Of a stretch of DNA of 64,000 nt, positions 36,870-47,260 are shown piece by piece. Both the position numbers and the translations under genes were made by a program. This DNA comes from Icerya purchasi (Eukaryota > Arthropoda > Insecta > Hemiptera > Monophlebidae). The stretch is taken from assembly GCA_039619475.1 (NCBI GenBank), contig CM077115.1:144340274-144404273 (forward strand), written 5' to 3'. The stretch's first letter is position 1, and each line of letters starts with the position of its first letter. Under the pieces are notes generated by a model. The model searched no databases. It was given only the letters and a program-made list of their open reading frames with translations, and had not been told where the DNA came from.

Positions 36870-37271
36870 TATATATATATATATATGAATTAAAAATACA
36901 CAAAAAAATATATATAATGGTAATCTTCATTACATGTACTTTAGCATAAACTTAATGATACCGACTACTTTTATCTGTCTAAAATATTATCATTACAGAT
37001 TTTGGAAAATTAACAAGTCCTGCCCGAGGAGTTTTGATGCTGCACAAACACAACATAATAATAATCGTTGCATCTACTTCACACTTCACGTAAAATTTTT
37101 ACTGAAGTTGCAATAGAAATTAAATTTATCGATTTAAATAATTTTTTCCGCCATTTTTCTAAAATAGTAAAGCAGAAGTATATTCTTTTAGAAGGCGACT
37201 TCTGTAAAAATTATAGAAGACTATCATCACTGAGCCCCCCCTCCCCCCATGTGGCAAAGTCTGAAGGATCG

Positions 37272-37305
<34 letters not shown>

Positions 37306-37560
37306 CTATATATGTATTTATTGGTATTGGTAAATACGTACGATTTTAGTACGGAGTAGTGATAAATCTATTCCGGCGACGAACGGACAGTGCCGTTAAA
37401 GCCCAATTGTGATAGAAATTATAAACGCGGACACGAAACAGTGTGGTGTTTACCTTTGTTCTCGAGATTACCTGAAACAACAAGCAACGGCTTATCTCGA
37501 CAAAAGTCACCCATCGTAAAGGTTCATTAACGATATTACATAAATAGCCCTTTATTAATG
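36870..37560. other. AT-rich DNA with a TA array
   Basis: A TA array lies at 37,276-37,305, preceded by a C-rich patch (37,234-37,248). A 60-codon and a 93-codon frame overlap these repeats and are not credible genes. Confidence 0.55.
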
Positions 37561-37579
37561 TTGTATATATTATATTTCT

Positions 37580-38180
37580 TACATGTTATTTTAGGTATAT
37601 AACCGCTCGTCTTCCCCCCTGGCCGTATGTCAAAACGTTGCCGACCACACACACACTCCGATGCGATAAGCCAAAAGAGCACACATAGACACATTCTCGC
37701 GCCGTCCGCAACTGTATTTTCCGACAACGGAGAAAAAGAGCCACCATCACTGGCCAGACTGATAAAGCGAATTTCGACCTTTGGAATGTGATTATGGCTG
37801 ATTCGGTGTAAAAGAAAAAGTCGACAGAGGATTTTTATGGCACCTCCTAACTTTTCATTTATCGGACGAAAAACAAAAACGAACCCCGCCGTGCACTAGA
37901 AGGTCTCCGACGACAAGGTCCACGGAGCTTTAATAATGAAGAAAGGTTCCTTCTGTCCTCTTCTAGCTCGCACGCGGACGCGACCTCGCCTGCCGCTGAA
38001 TATCTAAAGGGCAGCAGACTAGCCACTGATAAGGCCATATGCACAATAGAGACGCGTTAGTAGGTATATAATTTAATCATCCGAAAGCCGAACCCGCGAC
38101 TCCCCCTCTCTACATCGGTTCAAGCACAACATTAAACTAGCCTCTTCCTATTTTCTCGCACGCAGCGCTACTTGCTTCTA
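37580..38180. other. CpG-rich patch
   Basis: More G, C and CpG than neighbouring DNA. Short minus-strand frames at 37,536-37,727 and 37,859-38,044 have no known domain. It could be a regulatory or untranslated region; this is unproven. Confidence 0.3.
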
Positions 38181-40000
38181 TCTCAATTTACGAAAAACAC
38201 ACGTATGAACGTCGGAACGGATGGCGAAGAAAAAAAATGGAAATAAAAAAAGATAATATATATTAAAAAAACGGCACTGGTGATAAGGAAGGTCGAATAA
38301 CAGATGATCCTAATTTTTTAATGACTCTCAAACATGGATTATCTATACGTACATATATCCACATCTATATATATATATATACATACATATATAACATATA
38401 TATATATATATTTCATCCTTATATTTTCATCTAGATAACGTGTTTATCTTTCACAAATGTTACACACATGACCGCTGTAACCAGAAGAAATAAATAAATA
38501 AAATAAATAAGAAATTAGAATTCCTTCTTCGAGTGTTTCGGATGCCAACATTAGAGAAGCGAAAAAAGAAGATACATTGTAGCGTTTAGTGTAGTGATAA
38601 GGCGAGAGATTTATGCGCCGTACTCATCCTAAAGATGTAATCGGAAAAGTGATCATCTAAATGGAGCATGCATCGCGTAATATAAGCAAGTCGAACAATG
38701 AATAAATGAAAAGAAAAGATAAAAAAATACGCTTGAAAATGGGCGATAGTCACAGTGTGTTGACTGATTTATTAGATAAGCCGACTGATTTACTGAAAAC
38801 CGATGACTCAGATTAGAAACTCATATGAGCCGAAGAAGATAAGAAAAAAGAACGCTTCCTTCCATCCTGTGTGAACTGTGTATGTCATTAGGAATTACAT
38901 TTTGCGGCTCTCCTTTTTTTTTTTTTTTTTTCCCATCAAAAACCGCTGTAGGCGGAAACCTGATTTAGTATTGGGAATTCACAAGAAACGCCGCACCGGA
39001 TTGAGTGGGAATTTAAGAAGACTCCCCCGGAGGTAATATAAAAGAAGATTGAGAAGAAAATCGGTTTCGTTCAGCTTTCGTCGTAGCGGATAAAGATAAG
39101 GCGAAAAAAAAAAAAAAACTTGTGATCTGCAACGGAGAAGAAGGGGACTGGTAGGAATCGATAATACAAAAGCCGGAACTTTCTTAGTAGTATAGCTACA
39201 TATACGTAATAGTCGAAAAAGTCTTCAAACGGAAGATGAGAAAAAACTGCGATCATACCTGCTCCCCAATCATTTTATTTTATTTTTTTTGTTATTGCTC
39301 AGATATTTTAATTTTTCCGCTTTTATACGTAAAATGGAGCTTACGAAATAGCAGCGAAATTTATAGAAGGGGAAAAAAATAAATAAACAAATAAATAAAA
39401 GTAAAAATAATAAAAATTACATTTCGAAAATGTTTTTCGAAATGAGCCGAAAATTCGGAACAAAATGTTGTTTAAAAAAGACACTGTTTCGTTTCTTTCG
39501 GCGGGGTTAATTAGAAAGAAGGTAAATAAATTCGTAATTCCGATTTTCTCAGAGACGACGGGTAAAAACGCATCTTTCGATAAATCTCTACGGCAACTTC
39601 AGTGAAACCATCTTCGAAAGACAATACTTCTTCGAGATTATTTTGTATTATGAAGTACAGAAGAATTTTTTTTTTCCCTATCATTCGACAAAGTTTACCA
39701 TCTGCCGGATTATTAATAATATCCGGTCCGATCGTCAGCAGCTGTAATAATTTCGAAAAAATCACTTTCAAATTCAATTCGTACAGGAGATATACCGAAA
39801 CATCTCAAAATGACGACCTGAAAAGTTGAGCTATTTCGTACGAATGGTATTTCTTTTTTTTTTTTTTTTGTGTGTGTGTTTCTTGAAAATTCTAAAGCAC
39901 TTTCATCGGACAATCCTATCGATAAGTAAATATCGAGAAATCGTGTCCCTTACACCTATTTCGTATAGCATCGGAGTTTGCATCATTCAACGTTTCATAG

Positions 40001-40043
<43 letters not shown>

Positions 40044-41628
40044 TTTAAAAAGAATGTAGTGGGCCGTTTTCTTCCTTCTGCAGATTCCCCTTGCCCCCCC
40101 CCCAATTTCGCCCTTTTCCGCTCCCAATATTATTAGGTTTATACCGGGGGCTGGGGAGGGGGGCTTAGATTTGAAAACCAAACACAGAAGCATTCAACCC
40201 GCGAACCGTAACCTAGCAGCAGCTCTTAATTAATAATCTGCATATAGAGATCTAAAAAGAAAGAAAGAAAGAAAGAAAGAAAAAAAGACAAAAAAAAAGA
40301 AAAAGAATTAAGGTGGTACGGTTTTAAAGTATTGTTAAAAAATAAGCCACATTTGGTTCCCGAATTTTCAGACTAAATCGAATAATTCTTTTATTATGCG
40401 AATTACGAGCGGTATCTTAAAACTTCCCTAACTGAATACGATGAATAATAATCGTTATTGCAACGTTCTCAACCATAACTATGGATATACTATACTGATG
40501 ACACGCAACGCTAACAGCCACACTAATTTAATCTTCCTCACTTCTGTTAAATATTATAGGGCAACAATTTAGACGCTAGTAATGCACCATAATGTATTAA
40601 CCTACGGATGTACCTCTCTCGTAATTATTCATTAGTACCAGGCAATTAATTAAACGCAGTGTACGTGAAAAAATTTAAATTGCGAATAATGAAACTACAT
40701 CGTTTTTTCATAAGCGTGCTATATTTACAATGTAATTTACAAATTTGCCGAAGCTCTGCACACGCACAGCTGTTCTGCAGAGAAGTGCATGAAGGAATAA
40801 TTATGAAACGAGTTTAACAATGTCGGTAATACTTAATAAAAAAAAAAAACAAACAAAAAAAAGATCTAATAAGCCATGATAATTTTCTATACCTATGTAA
40901 TAAATATAACTATACTGAAAAAAAACAAAAAACTACCACCAAATTATAATACAATTTTTGGCTACTTCCAAAATTATGTTGTTCGCGTATTTTGTTCTTC
41001 AATATAATGACAACTTTTTCCCCGTCCCAAATGTTATTCGCAAATGGTGCACTTTTTAATGAATTGACTTTCACGCACATGATAGATAGGCTTAATCGAC
41101 TAATGAGCATTTCTATTTAAAAAATCCGCTTACTCAACGGACTGAAATTTTATAACTAGCGTGTGTTTTTTCAGTAAATTCGGCTATTGATCCAATAAAA
41201 ATTCGTTGGAAAATTATTGAAAAAATAATTTTAAATTTCGTACACTGTAAAGAAAATTTTTCATTTTCGTCCTTTTTTTTTTTTTTTATATATATATGAT
41301 AATATACACGTATGTAGGTTGCATATTGAAATGTCGATTTTTGTTGTATAGAAAAAAATTTTCGACTGAACTTTGTGACGTCATCTAAAAACTCGGTTTT
41401 TAGTAGTGAAATATTTAAAAGGACTCGAAAACATCGGTGGTTTAATAGCTCGATTATATGAAACGTAATGCTAGTTAGTCAATGTCCTTTTTTAGCGTCG
41501 ATTTTTATTATTTCAGCCGTGAAAATAACTGAACTGATCATCTGCTCCTGGCTATTTCGCTCGATTTGCGATGAGAACAAGTGAACCTTTTTTTCTTCTT
41601 CCTAATCGTACGATATACATATATATAT
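38181..41628. other. AT-rich non-coding DNA with simple repeats
   Basis: TA tracts lie at about 38,365-38,412 and 40,002-40,041. A GAAA tetranucleotide run lies at 40,258-40,282. A C-run and G-run pair at 40,092-40,103 and 40,145-40,162 could form stacked-G structures. No gene seen. It ends in the TA tract (41,614-41,628) into which the LTR element is inserted. Confidence 0.5.
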
Positions 41629-42643
41629 TGTAATGTGACCATTACATGGTTCGACAAAAAATTAACAAAATAAAACCAAAATTATTAAACAAGTAAATAA
41701 AATATTAAAAATGTAATTTAATAGACTATCGGGCAAATGGTGTGAGCGTAAGTGTGCGTATGTGTGTAATCCTGTTGTCGGCTAGGGAGAAAGGAATTTT
41801 GCATCGCCACCCACGGAGGACTATTCGGAAAAAATGAGAATTACGAATCATAAAAAATAAAGCCCGAAAACATCGCAGGTTGTAAAGATTCCGGGAAGGC
41901 ACGACCTTTTTGAATGCGTCAAAGGATCTCCGCGACCATTGGCTTCGTTTGTCGCGATTCCGACGAGTCCGGCGGTCAGGTTGTAAAAAACATGCCGACG
42001 AGAAATAACGACTGGAATGAGCCGGAGTCGAGGGCAAGCAGAACCGTCTAAAAAAGGTCGAAGTCACTCTAATTTTTGTCACGGTCGAAGTTGGCACGTT
42101 ATAGTTTTCGGTCTTGGTCATCGGACCAGTAAAAAAGTGAAGAATCCGCTCAAGTTGGCCACTGGCTGTAAGTCGACTGTTAAAAAACGCGAACGCTCGT
42201 AATTCCGATTGTTATAATTAAAAAGGTGTACGGAGTACAATTCGTTAATTGTTCTTAAAATACCGCGGACCGAATTTCCTCTGCATGCCAACCGATTTAA
42301 AGGACCAACGAGACACCGTCATTCAGGATCTTGCACCTCCCGGCCGACAACAGAGATACGTATTGAATTATTTTATATTTATTAATCGTTGTAATATTAT
42401 GTTCGTATCTAGTTTAATTAACGTGTGTTTTTAGCGGTATACCGTCCCAGTAAAATAGTTGTAGATAAATTTTAAAATACAAACCGTTAAAACGAAACCC
42501 ATTTCTTGGCTAATCTAATAATTAATAATAATAATAACTATCATAATAATAATTAATAAAATAATAATTAATAATTCCGCGGACTAAATCCGTGGTGGCA
42601 TCCCTGGACGCGAGACTACGCTTTACAGCGTAGTACCGTTTCA
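41629..42643 (+). repeat. Left LTR (1,015 bp)
   Basis: It starts TGTAATGTGACCATTACA, whose first 18 bases form a perfect 7-bp stem with a TGAC loop, and ends ACCGTTTCA. It differs from the right LTR at 41,735 (A/T), 41,828 (G/A) and 42,444 (G/C). A TA-rich TATATTTA tract near 42,374 and AATAAA near 41,855 are candidate promoter and poly-A signals, but the order is not the classical one. A 131-codon antisense frame (41,726-42,121) has no known domain. Confidence 0.93.
42577..42634 (+). other. Paired stem-loops near the LTR 3' edge
   Basis: CCGCGGA-CTAAA-TCCGTGG (42,577-42,595, one G-T pair) is followed by ACTACGCT-TTAC-AGCGTAGT (42,615-42,634, perfect 8-bp stem). Between them lies TGGCATCCCTGG, repeated 50 bp later as the presumed primer-binding site. 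The right LTR carries the same structures. Confidence 0.75.
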
Positions 42644-42645
42644 TT

Positions 42646-42662
42646 TGGCATCCCTGGTGGGG
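42646..42662 (+). promoter_or_regulatory. Presumed primer-binding site
   Basis: TGGCATCCCTGGTGGGG starts two bases inside the left LTR. A TGG start at this position is what pairing with a tRNA 3' CCA end requires. The general shape (TTTGGC..CCC..GTGGGG) resembles sites of other insect LTR elements. The tRNA is not identified. Confidence 0.6.
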
Positions 42663-42764
42663 AACAAATTTAGAAAATTGTTCTCTCGTGGAACGAACCA
42701 TTAAATACAATAAATTTATACTAAAATTTAAATTAAAATAAGTAAATTATATCGGAAATTCACC

Positions 42765-43834
42765 ATGGACCCGAGCATCATGGAGTTCTTCAAATCACAA
42801 TTCGAAAATATTAACAATAAATTTAACGAACAAAAAGCCGAATTTAATGCAAAATTTGACGAACAAAAAGCCGAATTTAATGCAAAATTTAACGAACAAA
42901 TGCCGAAAATAAAGAATTAATAGCAGAAATAAAATCGGACATAAATAACGTTAATAAAAAAGTAGAAGAAATTAATGATAATATAAATGTAAAATTTAAT
43001 AATTTTAAAAAAGAAGTGGAGGAGATGGTCGAAGAAAAGATAGCGGAATTAGAAGAGCGTGCGGTGGCCGACCTACGGAAGAATAATGAGAAGGAGAGAA
43101 AAGCGGACCGCGCGGAGATGAAGAAGTTGGCGAAAGAGGTAGAGAAAGAAAAAGAAGATAGAAAGAAGGAAAGCGCGGCTAGGGAGAAAGAATGTAGGAA
43201 TGGAAAGAAAAAAGTGGATGAAAACGAGAAATACGAAAATGTAAAAGGAACAAGTCCTACAAGAAGTAAGGAAAGTAGCATCGTCAAATTAGAAATCGAT
43301 GTAAAATTTATCGTGAATGTTGACGACGTACATAATTACGTGACGTCTGATAAAAGCATTAAGGAAAAGGACGTGAACAAAGTGATAAATAGAGTCACTG
43401 AAGAAATAATATTAAAAATTAAAAATAGTATTGCCGAGGTGAAAACTACCTTAAATCATAAAAGAACATTAAAGAAAATTACGAATACAAAAGTTGGTGT
43501 AAGAAAAACGGGAGAAGAAAGCGGCACGAAGAAAAACCGAAAAGAAACCATTACCTATAAAGAAGAGAAACAAAGAGACAAATGGATGATGCTGTTACAA
43601 AGGTTGCAAAAGAAATTAAATGAAAGTAAATTTTATAATATGTCACTACGTCAAATGACTCGAGGCGTAAAAATATTAAGGAAAGGGCGAATAGAAGAGG
43701 AGTTATGGAAGGAGAAACCAATGGCCGAGAACAGAAAATCAGAGAGTATAAAAATTACAGAGGTATTAAGTACCAAGAGAAACAAAAAGAAGAAATTAAA
43801 AAATGAAAGCCATGGGAAGCTAGGCTGTATGTGA
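42765..43834 (+). pseudogene. Gag-like coiled-coil frame, broken by one base
   Basis: The ATG at 42,765 sits in CACCATGG, a strong start context, 121 bases after the LTR. The first frame (51 codons to TAA at 42,918-42,920) contains an 11-residue repeat, KF(N/D)EQKAEFNA, encoded by 33-bp units. The third unit is one base short, which ends the frame. The following frame is open from there and, counted from the first Met at 43,016, encodes 272 residues to TGA at 43,834. It is Lys/Glu-rich, with a long predicted coiled coil at its start (EKEKEDRKKE type), a middle segment near residues 90-150, and a basic C-terminus (KRNKKKKLKN). No zinc knuckle or aspartic protease motif is seen. Position and composition suggest a Gag-like structural protein, but homology is not established. 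Confidence 0.6.
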
Positions 43835-44060
43835 TGATAACTTAAAGTACCGCAATAAGAATAATCAAATTCGTTAGCCTTAAATTTAAGCGTAAATAAT
43901 GTAAATAGTTAATTTGTACGGCGGATAATGACCGCACCATTTTGGGTAATAAGGTTGTAAATAAATAAAAAAAAAAAAAAAGGTTTCGTAAATAATTGTA
44001 TGTTTTGAAAATAGTACCTGTAGAAGGGGAAATTAAAAGTAAGAGACCGTTAGACTGCGT
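43835..44060 (+). other. Element interior, non-coding
   Basis: AT-rich leader to the minisatellite, with TAAATAAATAAAA followed by an A run (43,963-43,981). It resembles a captured poly-A end; a second A run lies at 44,609-44,627. Confidence 0.5.
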
Positions 44061-44069
44061 CTAATTACG

Positions 44070-44340
44070 GAAGAATAATTAATTGTGTTAGGAAAAACAG
44101 TACCCGGGAACAGGGTAACCGAATAAAGAAAGAAAGCGCAAGAATAATTAATTGTGTTCGGAAAAGCAGTACCCGGGAACAGGGTAACCGAATAAAGAAA
44201 TAAAGCGCAAGAATAATTAATTGTGTTCGGAAAAGCAGTACCCGGGGACCGGGTAACCGAGTATAAAAAGGAAGCGAAGGAATAAGTAGTAGTATGGTTC
44301 GGAAAAAACAGTACCCGGGGATAGGGTAACCGAATGTGGA
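44070..44340 (+). repeat. Four-unit minisatellite inside the LTR element, period 69-73 bp
   Basis: GTACCCGGG(A/G) recurs at 44,100, 44,169, 44,238 and 44,311, each followed by a GGGTAACCGA block and an AATAATTAATTGTGTT-type spacer. In each unit TACCC pairs with GGGTA, giving a small stem-loop. The first three units are closest to each other and the fourth is more diverged. Confidence 0.85.
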
Positions 44341-44666
44341 AATGGCCGTTAGATTATGTCAATCGCGGCAGAATAAGTAAAAAGGTTCGATAACAGAACT
44401 TTAAATAAAAGAGGAGACTTTCAGTTCTTCAAAATAAAAATTAAAGACAGATGTAGGCTAAGTGAGAGCGAGTTCTATAAATATGTAAATATATAAGTAT
44501 AAGATAGAGGGATATCACGATGATTGGTAACGCATGTATGTTCTAGTGTAAATAACAATCTGTAGGTTGAGGGTTGACCAGAAGATGAGAAATTAATTGT
44601 AAATTGCAAAAAAAAAAAAAAAAAAAACAAATTGAATAAAAATTTCAGGGAAATTTTTATTTCGTA
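44341..44666 (+). other. Element interior, non-coding
   Basis: Non-coding DNA between the minisatellite and the polypurine tract, with an A run at 44,609-44,627. No frame of note. Confidence 0.6.
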
Positions 44667-44678
44667 GCGGCGGGGATA
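44667..44678 (+). promoter_or_regulatory. Polypurine-like tract before the right LTR
   Basis: GCGGCGGGGATA directly precedes the right LTR, the position where plus-strand DNA synthesis is primed in LTR retroelements. The tract is short and interrupted by C and T, so the call rests mainly on position. Confidence 0.45.
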
Positions 44679-45693
44679 TGTAATGTGACCATTACATGGT
44701 TCGACAAAAAATTAACAAAATAAAACCAAAATTATTAAACAAGTAAATAAAATATTAAAAATGTAATTTAATAGACTATCGGGCTAATGGTGTGAGCGTA
44801 AGTGTGCGTATGTGTGTAATCCTGTTGTCGGCTAGGGAGAAAGGAATTTTGCATCGCCACCCACGGAGGACTATTCGAAAAAAATGAGAATTACGAATCA
44901 TAAAAAATAAAGCCCGAAAACATCGCAGGTTGTAAAGATTCCGGGAAGGCACGACCTTTTTGAATGCGTCAAAGGATCTCCGCGACCATTGGCTTCGTTT
45001 GTCGCGATTCCGACGAGTCCGGCGGTCAGGTTGTAAAAAACATGCCGACGAGAAATAACGACTGGAATGAGCCGGAGTCGAGGGCAAGCAGAACCGTCTA
45101 AAAAAGGTCGAAGTCACTCTAATTTTTGTCACGGTCGAAGTTGGCACGTTATAGTTTTCGGTCTTGGTCATCGGACCAGTAAAAAAGTGAAGAATCCGCT
45201 CAAGTTGGCCACTGGCTGTAAGTCGACTGTTAAAAAACGCGAACGCTCGTAATTCCGATTGTTATAATTAAAAAGGTGTACGGAGTACAATTCGTTAATT
45301 GTTCTTAAAATACCGCGGACCGAATTTCCTCTGCATGCCAACCGATTTAAAGGACCAACGAGACACCGTCATTCAGGATCTTGCACCTCCCGGCCGACAA
45401 CAGAGATACGTATTGAATTATTTTATATTTATTAATCGTTGTAATATTATGTTCGTATCTAGTTTAATTAACGTGTGTTTTTAGCGGTATACCCTCCCAG
45501 TAAAATAGTTGTAGATAAATTTTAAAATACAAACCGTTAAAACGAAACCCATTTCTTGGCTAATCTAATAATTAATAATAATAATAACTATCATAATAAT
45601 AATTAATAAAATAATAATTAATAATTCCGCGGACTAAATCCGTGGTGGCATCCCTGGACGCGAGACTACGCTTTACAGCGTAGTACCGTTTCA
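44679..45693 (+). repeat. Right LTR (1,015 bp)
   Basis: Same length as the left LTR with three substitutions by eye. It is followed directly by ATATATAT, matching the TA tract before the left LTR. Confidence 0.93.
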
Positions 45694-45807
45694 ATATATA
45701 TATATATATATACGCTCGCAATTAAACGTCTCGACTACTTTTCATTTACAGTTCAACGGGTTATAGTTTCTAGAATTAAACATTTAATTACTTTCCGGTA
45801 ATTGCGT

Positions 45808-45895
45808 TATGATCGTTGAAAATAAAAATTCTCTCACACATCGACGTCATGATCGTTGAAAAATAAATAAAAATTCTCTCATACACCGGCGTAAA
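45808..45895. repeat. Tandem duplication, period about 45 bp
   Basis: ATGATCGTTGAAAATAAAAA followed by TTCTCTCACACATCGACGTC is repeated once with an added AATA. It lies 115 bp from the LTR element. Confidence 0.75.
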
Positions 45896-46640
45896 ATTTA
45901 TTATAGGGCGTTTCCTGCCACAGTTTTTTGAAATGTATAATCGGCATTAAACAATGATTTACAAAATTTCACAATGAAATTCGAAATACATTTTCAGTGC
46001 ATACGTCAAGTAGTGGCGATAACAAAGTATACTAAAAACTGTATTATAATTTATTTGCTACCCCCCCCCCACCCACAACCCACCCACCCACCCACAAACC
46101 CCCTTGTGAATTAAGTGAAACGGTGTTTATATTCCGGTCCTGCTCTAAATGGATGTGGTCGAATTAAACCGGAATTACTACATATTGTTAAATCAGTGTT
46201 CTATTTAAAATGGTCGTAGTATTCGCTTCCGTTGTTATTAGGATGATTTAAATCAGTGCGTTTATGTACTTTAAGGAGAAAAAAATTAGGCCAAAAAAAT
46301 ATATATATATATTTTTTTGATAGAGGTGGTGAATTTAACATGCTAATTATTACGTTAAGGAGCATTTTTAATTACTGTTCGCACACAGACTTGTGTCTAT
46401 TTCGTATTAGTACATTTTGCTGTTCAATCAGACAGATATGTTTCTCTATTGATACCGCGTGCAAAGTAATGAGAGAAAAATGTTTTTTAATTATATATCG
46501 ATCGTTAAAAGTAATAAATAAAAATTATAAAACTTTTTGGTAACCGTAATCATTTGACCCCTGTTGTGCGAAAAAAGCGTAGAGTGAATAAATATGTGCG
46601 AAGTAAGTGCACAATTGGACGAAAATCAGTAGCTCATACC
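45896..46640. other. AT-rich DNA with a C-rich tract
   Basis: 46,061-46,104 is a C-rich tract of CCCA/CCCAC units. The complementary strand has many G runs able to form a G-quadruplex. A 95-codon frame at 46,256-46,543 has no known domain. Confidence 0.5.
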
Positions 46641-47260
46641 TGTGTAGTTCGGCGAATACCCCTAAAGGCCGGTTACAACTACTTTCTCCTAGTTCTTAAT
46701 CCCTAGTCTCTCAGTTCCATTTCTGTTCTCGCAGTCATTTAGTTAACTCTGTTAGCAGCAGTTTAGCAGTTTAGCAGTTTATCAGCAATCCGAAGACAGT
46801 TTTTTATCTACAAAAACTTAGCTAGAAATTGTATAAAAACAAAAAAATTAATAGATAGATATTGAAATATGAAGAAACTGAAGATATCACATATTGACGA
46901 TTATGCTGATTTTAAACACGCCTAAATGATGAACTATTAGTAATCATTCAGTCCAAAAAAGTCCGGATTAAGCGTTCATGGGAATCAGATATTATCATCG
47001 AGCTTGAAAATTACCAAAAAACTGATCTTCTCTACAAAATGCCGTGGTCTAAAATCTTGAAATATGCCCGGAATATTATTTCCTTGTGGGCGTTTAATTC
47101 AATACGTGCTTTCTTCGCGACAACCGTCAAATTTCTTCGTAATTGTCTCAGTTTCATCTCAGGTAAAGAAGAAAAAAAAAAAAAGACTCTTAAAATGAAC
47201 AGATTTGACACATCAATAGAACAGGAACCAATTCCATAACTTCGAAATCAAGTTTATCTA
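46640..47260 (+). other. Unassigned region, possible decayed mobile element
   Basis: It contains three TTTAGCAG-type units (46,755-46,782). Broken frames follow around 46,869-47,000 (MKKLKISHIDDYADF and SWESDIIIELENYQK), and a 66-codon frame lies at 47,039-47,239. The broken but protein-like frames suggest a pseudogene or transposon remnant. I do not recognise the family. Confidence 0.3.

Larger units (their letters stand above)
41629..45693 (+). mobile_element. Complete non-autonomous LTR retrotransposon, 4,065 bp
   Basis: Two 1,015-bp direct repeats (41,629-42,643 and 44,679-45,693) begin TG and end CA and enclose a 2,035-bp interior. The interior has a primer-binding-site-like sequence two bases after the left LTR, a gag-like coiled-coil frame broken by one base, an internal minisatellite, and a G-rich purine stretch just before the right LTR. 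Both outer flanks are ATATAT, compatible with a short target duplication inside a TA array. No protease, RT, RNase H or integrase is present, so it needs a helper. LTRs of one insertion are identical when it lands; I count three differences in 1,015 bp, so the insertion is recent. The lineage (Ty3/gypsy or Bel/Pao) cannot be fixed without pol. Confidence 0.93.

Noticed and set aside
40085..40165. C-run/G-run pair as a MITE with inverted ends
   Set aside because: Only homopolymer-type complementarity. No second copy and no target duplication seen.
42889..43287. 132-codon Ser/Phe-rich minus-strand frame
   Set aside because: Antisense shadow of the Lys/Glu-rich gag-like frame.
44070..44340. CRISPR-like array (repeat units with spacers)
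   Set aside because: The spacers are also repeated, the unit is 69-73 bp, and it lies inside a eukaryotic LTR element. It is a minisatellite.
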